From: Pseudomonas oryzihabitans
GTDB taxonomy: Bacteria > Pseudomonadota > Gammaproteobacteria > Pseudomonadales > Pseudomonadaceae
DNA: 64,000 nucleotides
NCBI RefSeq assembly: GCF_007665395.1
Contig: NZ_VDND01000005.1
Span: 62,001-126,000 of the forward strand
Direction of reading: 5' to 3'
Positions 63,693-64,000 of the stretch are shown here, piece after piece. The number at the start of each line of letters is the position of its first letter. Position 1 is the first letter of the stretch. Position numbers and translations under genes: made by a program. A model generated the notes under the pieces. That model was not told where the DNA came from and made no database searches. It saw only the letters and a list, made by a program, of their open reading frames with translations.

Positions 63693-64000
63693 TTAGATTT
63701 CCGCTGCCAGTCGGTCGACCAACTGGGCATGAGCATTGGCATCAACGGTTGATCCGAGGATCTTCTCGGCGCCGGCCACGGCCAGCACGCCGACGCGAGC
63801 ACGCAGGGCGTCCTTCGCGCTGTTGATTTCCTGCTCGATTTCCGCCTGAGCCTGCGCCTTGATCCGGTCGCCTTCGGCACGGGCCTTGGCCTGTGCGTCC
63901 TCGACGATCTGAGCGGCACGCTTGTTGGCTTGCTCGATGATCTCGGCTGCCTGGCCCTTGGCTTCGTTCACTTTCTGGTTGGCTTGCTGCTGTGCCACTT
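63693..64000 (-). CDS. atpF: ATP synthase b subunit (partial, 5' end outside window)
   Basis: About the last 102 codons of AtpF. The visible part is the long charged helix ([46 protein letters not shown]) and the end [27 protein letters not shown]. The membrane anchor lies beyond the right edge. The methionine near 63998 is internal, not the start. Confidence 0.95.
   Translation of the reverse strand, partial: VAQQQANQKVNEAKGQAAEIIEQANKRAAQIVEDAQAKARAEGDRIKAQAQAEIEQEINSAKDALRARVGVLAVAGAEKILGSTVDANAHAQLVDRLAAEI

Overview
This GC-rich window comes from a bacterial chromosome of the genus Pseudomonas. Evidence for the genus is the glmU-glmR-glmS block beside the atp operon, a TonB with a long cytoplasmic N-terminus next to a COG0523 GTPase, the two-subunit pyruvate carboxylase with its LysR regulator, and purE/purK, aspA and uvrD of pseudomonad type. 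Assignment to the P. oryzihabitans/psychrotolerans group is a guess. The atp operon at the right edge and two near-perfect ParB-binding parS palindromes (4413-4428 and 54526-54541) suggest the window lies close to oriC. No rRNA, tRNA, CRISPR array, prophage or intact insertion sequence was seen.

Left part (1-15150): the start of purK and purE; a repeat-filled gap; a six-gene, translationally coupled trans-4-hydroxyproline catabolic operon (epimerase, three-subunit D-hydroxyproline dehydrogenase, internal PAS-AraC regulator, deaminase); a LysR gene divergent from aspA; an AraC-type regulator followed by a cupin, an acetylpolyamine amidohydrolase-like enzyme and a polyamine-binding protein; a diguanylate cyclase convergent with an HTH regulator.

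Middle part (15150-36060): an AGCS amino-acid/Na+ symporter and a cytoplasmic asparaginase; a tandem array of about 87-bp repeats; a hexose-6-phosphate mutarotase; a complete class C beta-lactamase with no neighbouring ampR; Na/Pi-type and TerC membrane proteins; a CitMHS transporter preceded by a possible leader peptide and a Crc/Hfq-like A-rich motif; a homocysteine methyltransferase divergent from an ABC importer that lacks its ATPase gene here; a MocR regulator divergent from a PaiB-like gene and three GNAT genes, two of them a recent tandem duplication; and a SitABCD-type Mn/Fe importer. Upstream of sitA lies a 44-codon small gene not previously obvious. It carries the same MntR-like palindrome and -10 region as the sit operon and is the best candidate here for something undescribed.

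Right part (36060-64000): pyruvate carboxylase subunits and their LysR regulator, a small basic protein, an RpiR regulator, uvrD, two CPA2 antiporters, a Tim44-like protein, a SUKH protein, an SDR, a thioesterase, tonB with a Fur box, a G3E GTPase, an internally deleted LysE-family gene, glmS/glmR/glmU, and atpC-D-G-A-H with partial atpF.

Several intergenic repeat families occur: the GTAGGTTGGGTTGA inverted repeats, CCCTCTCCC hairpins, REP-like TATCGCGG elements and a GTAAATGAGCAT element. All identifications rest on reading the sequence and on knowledge of the families; no database search was run.
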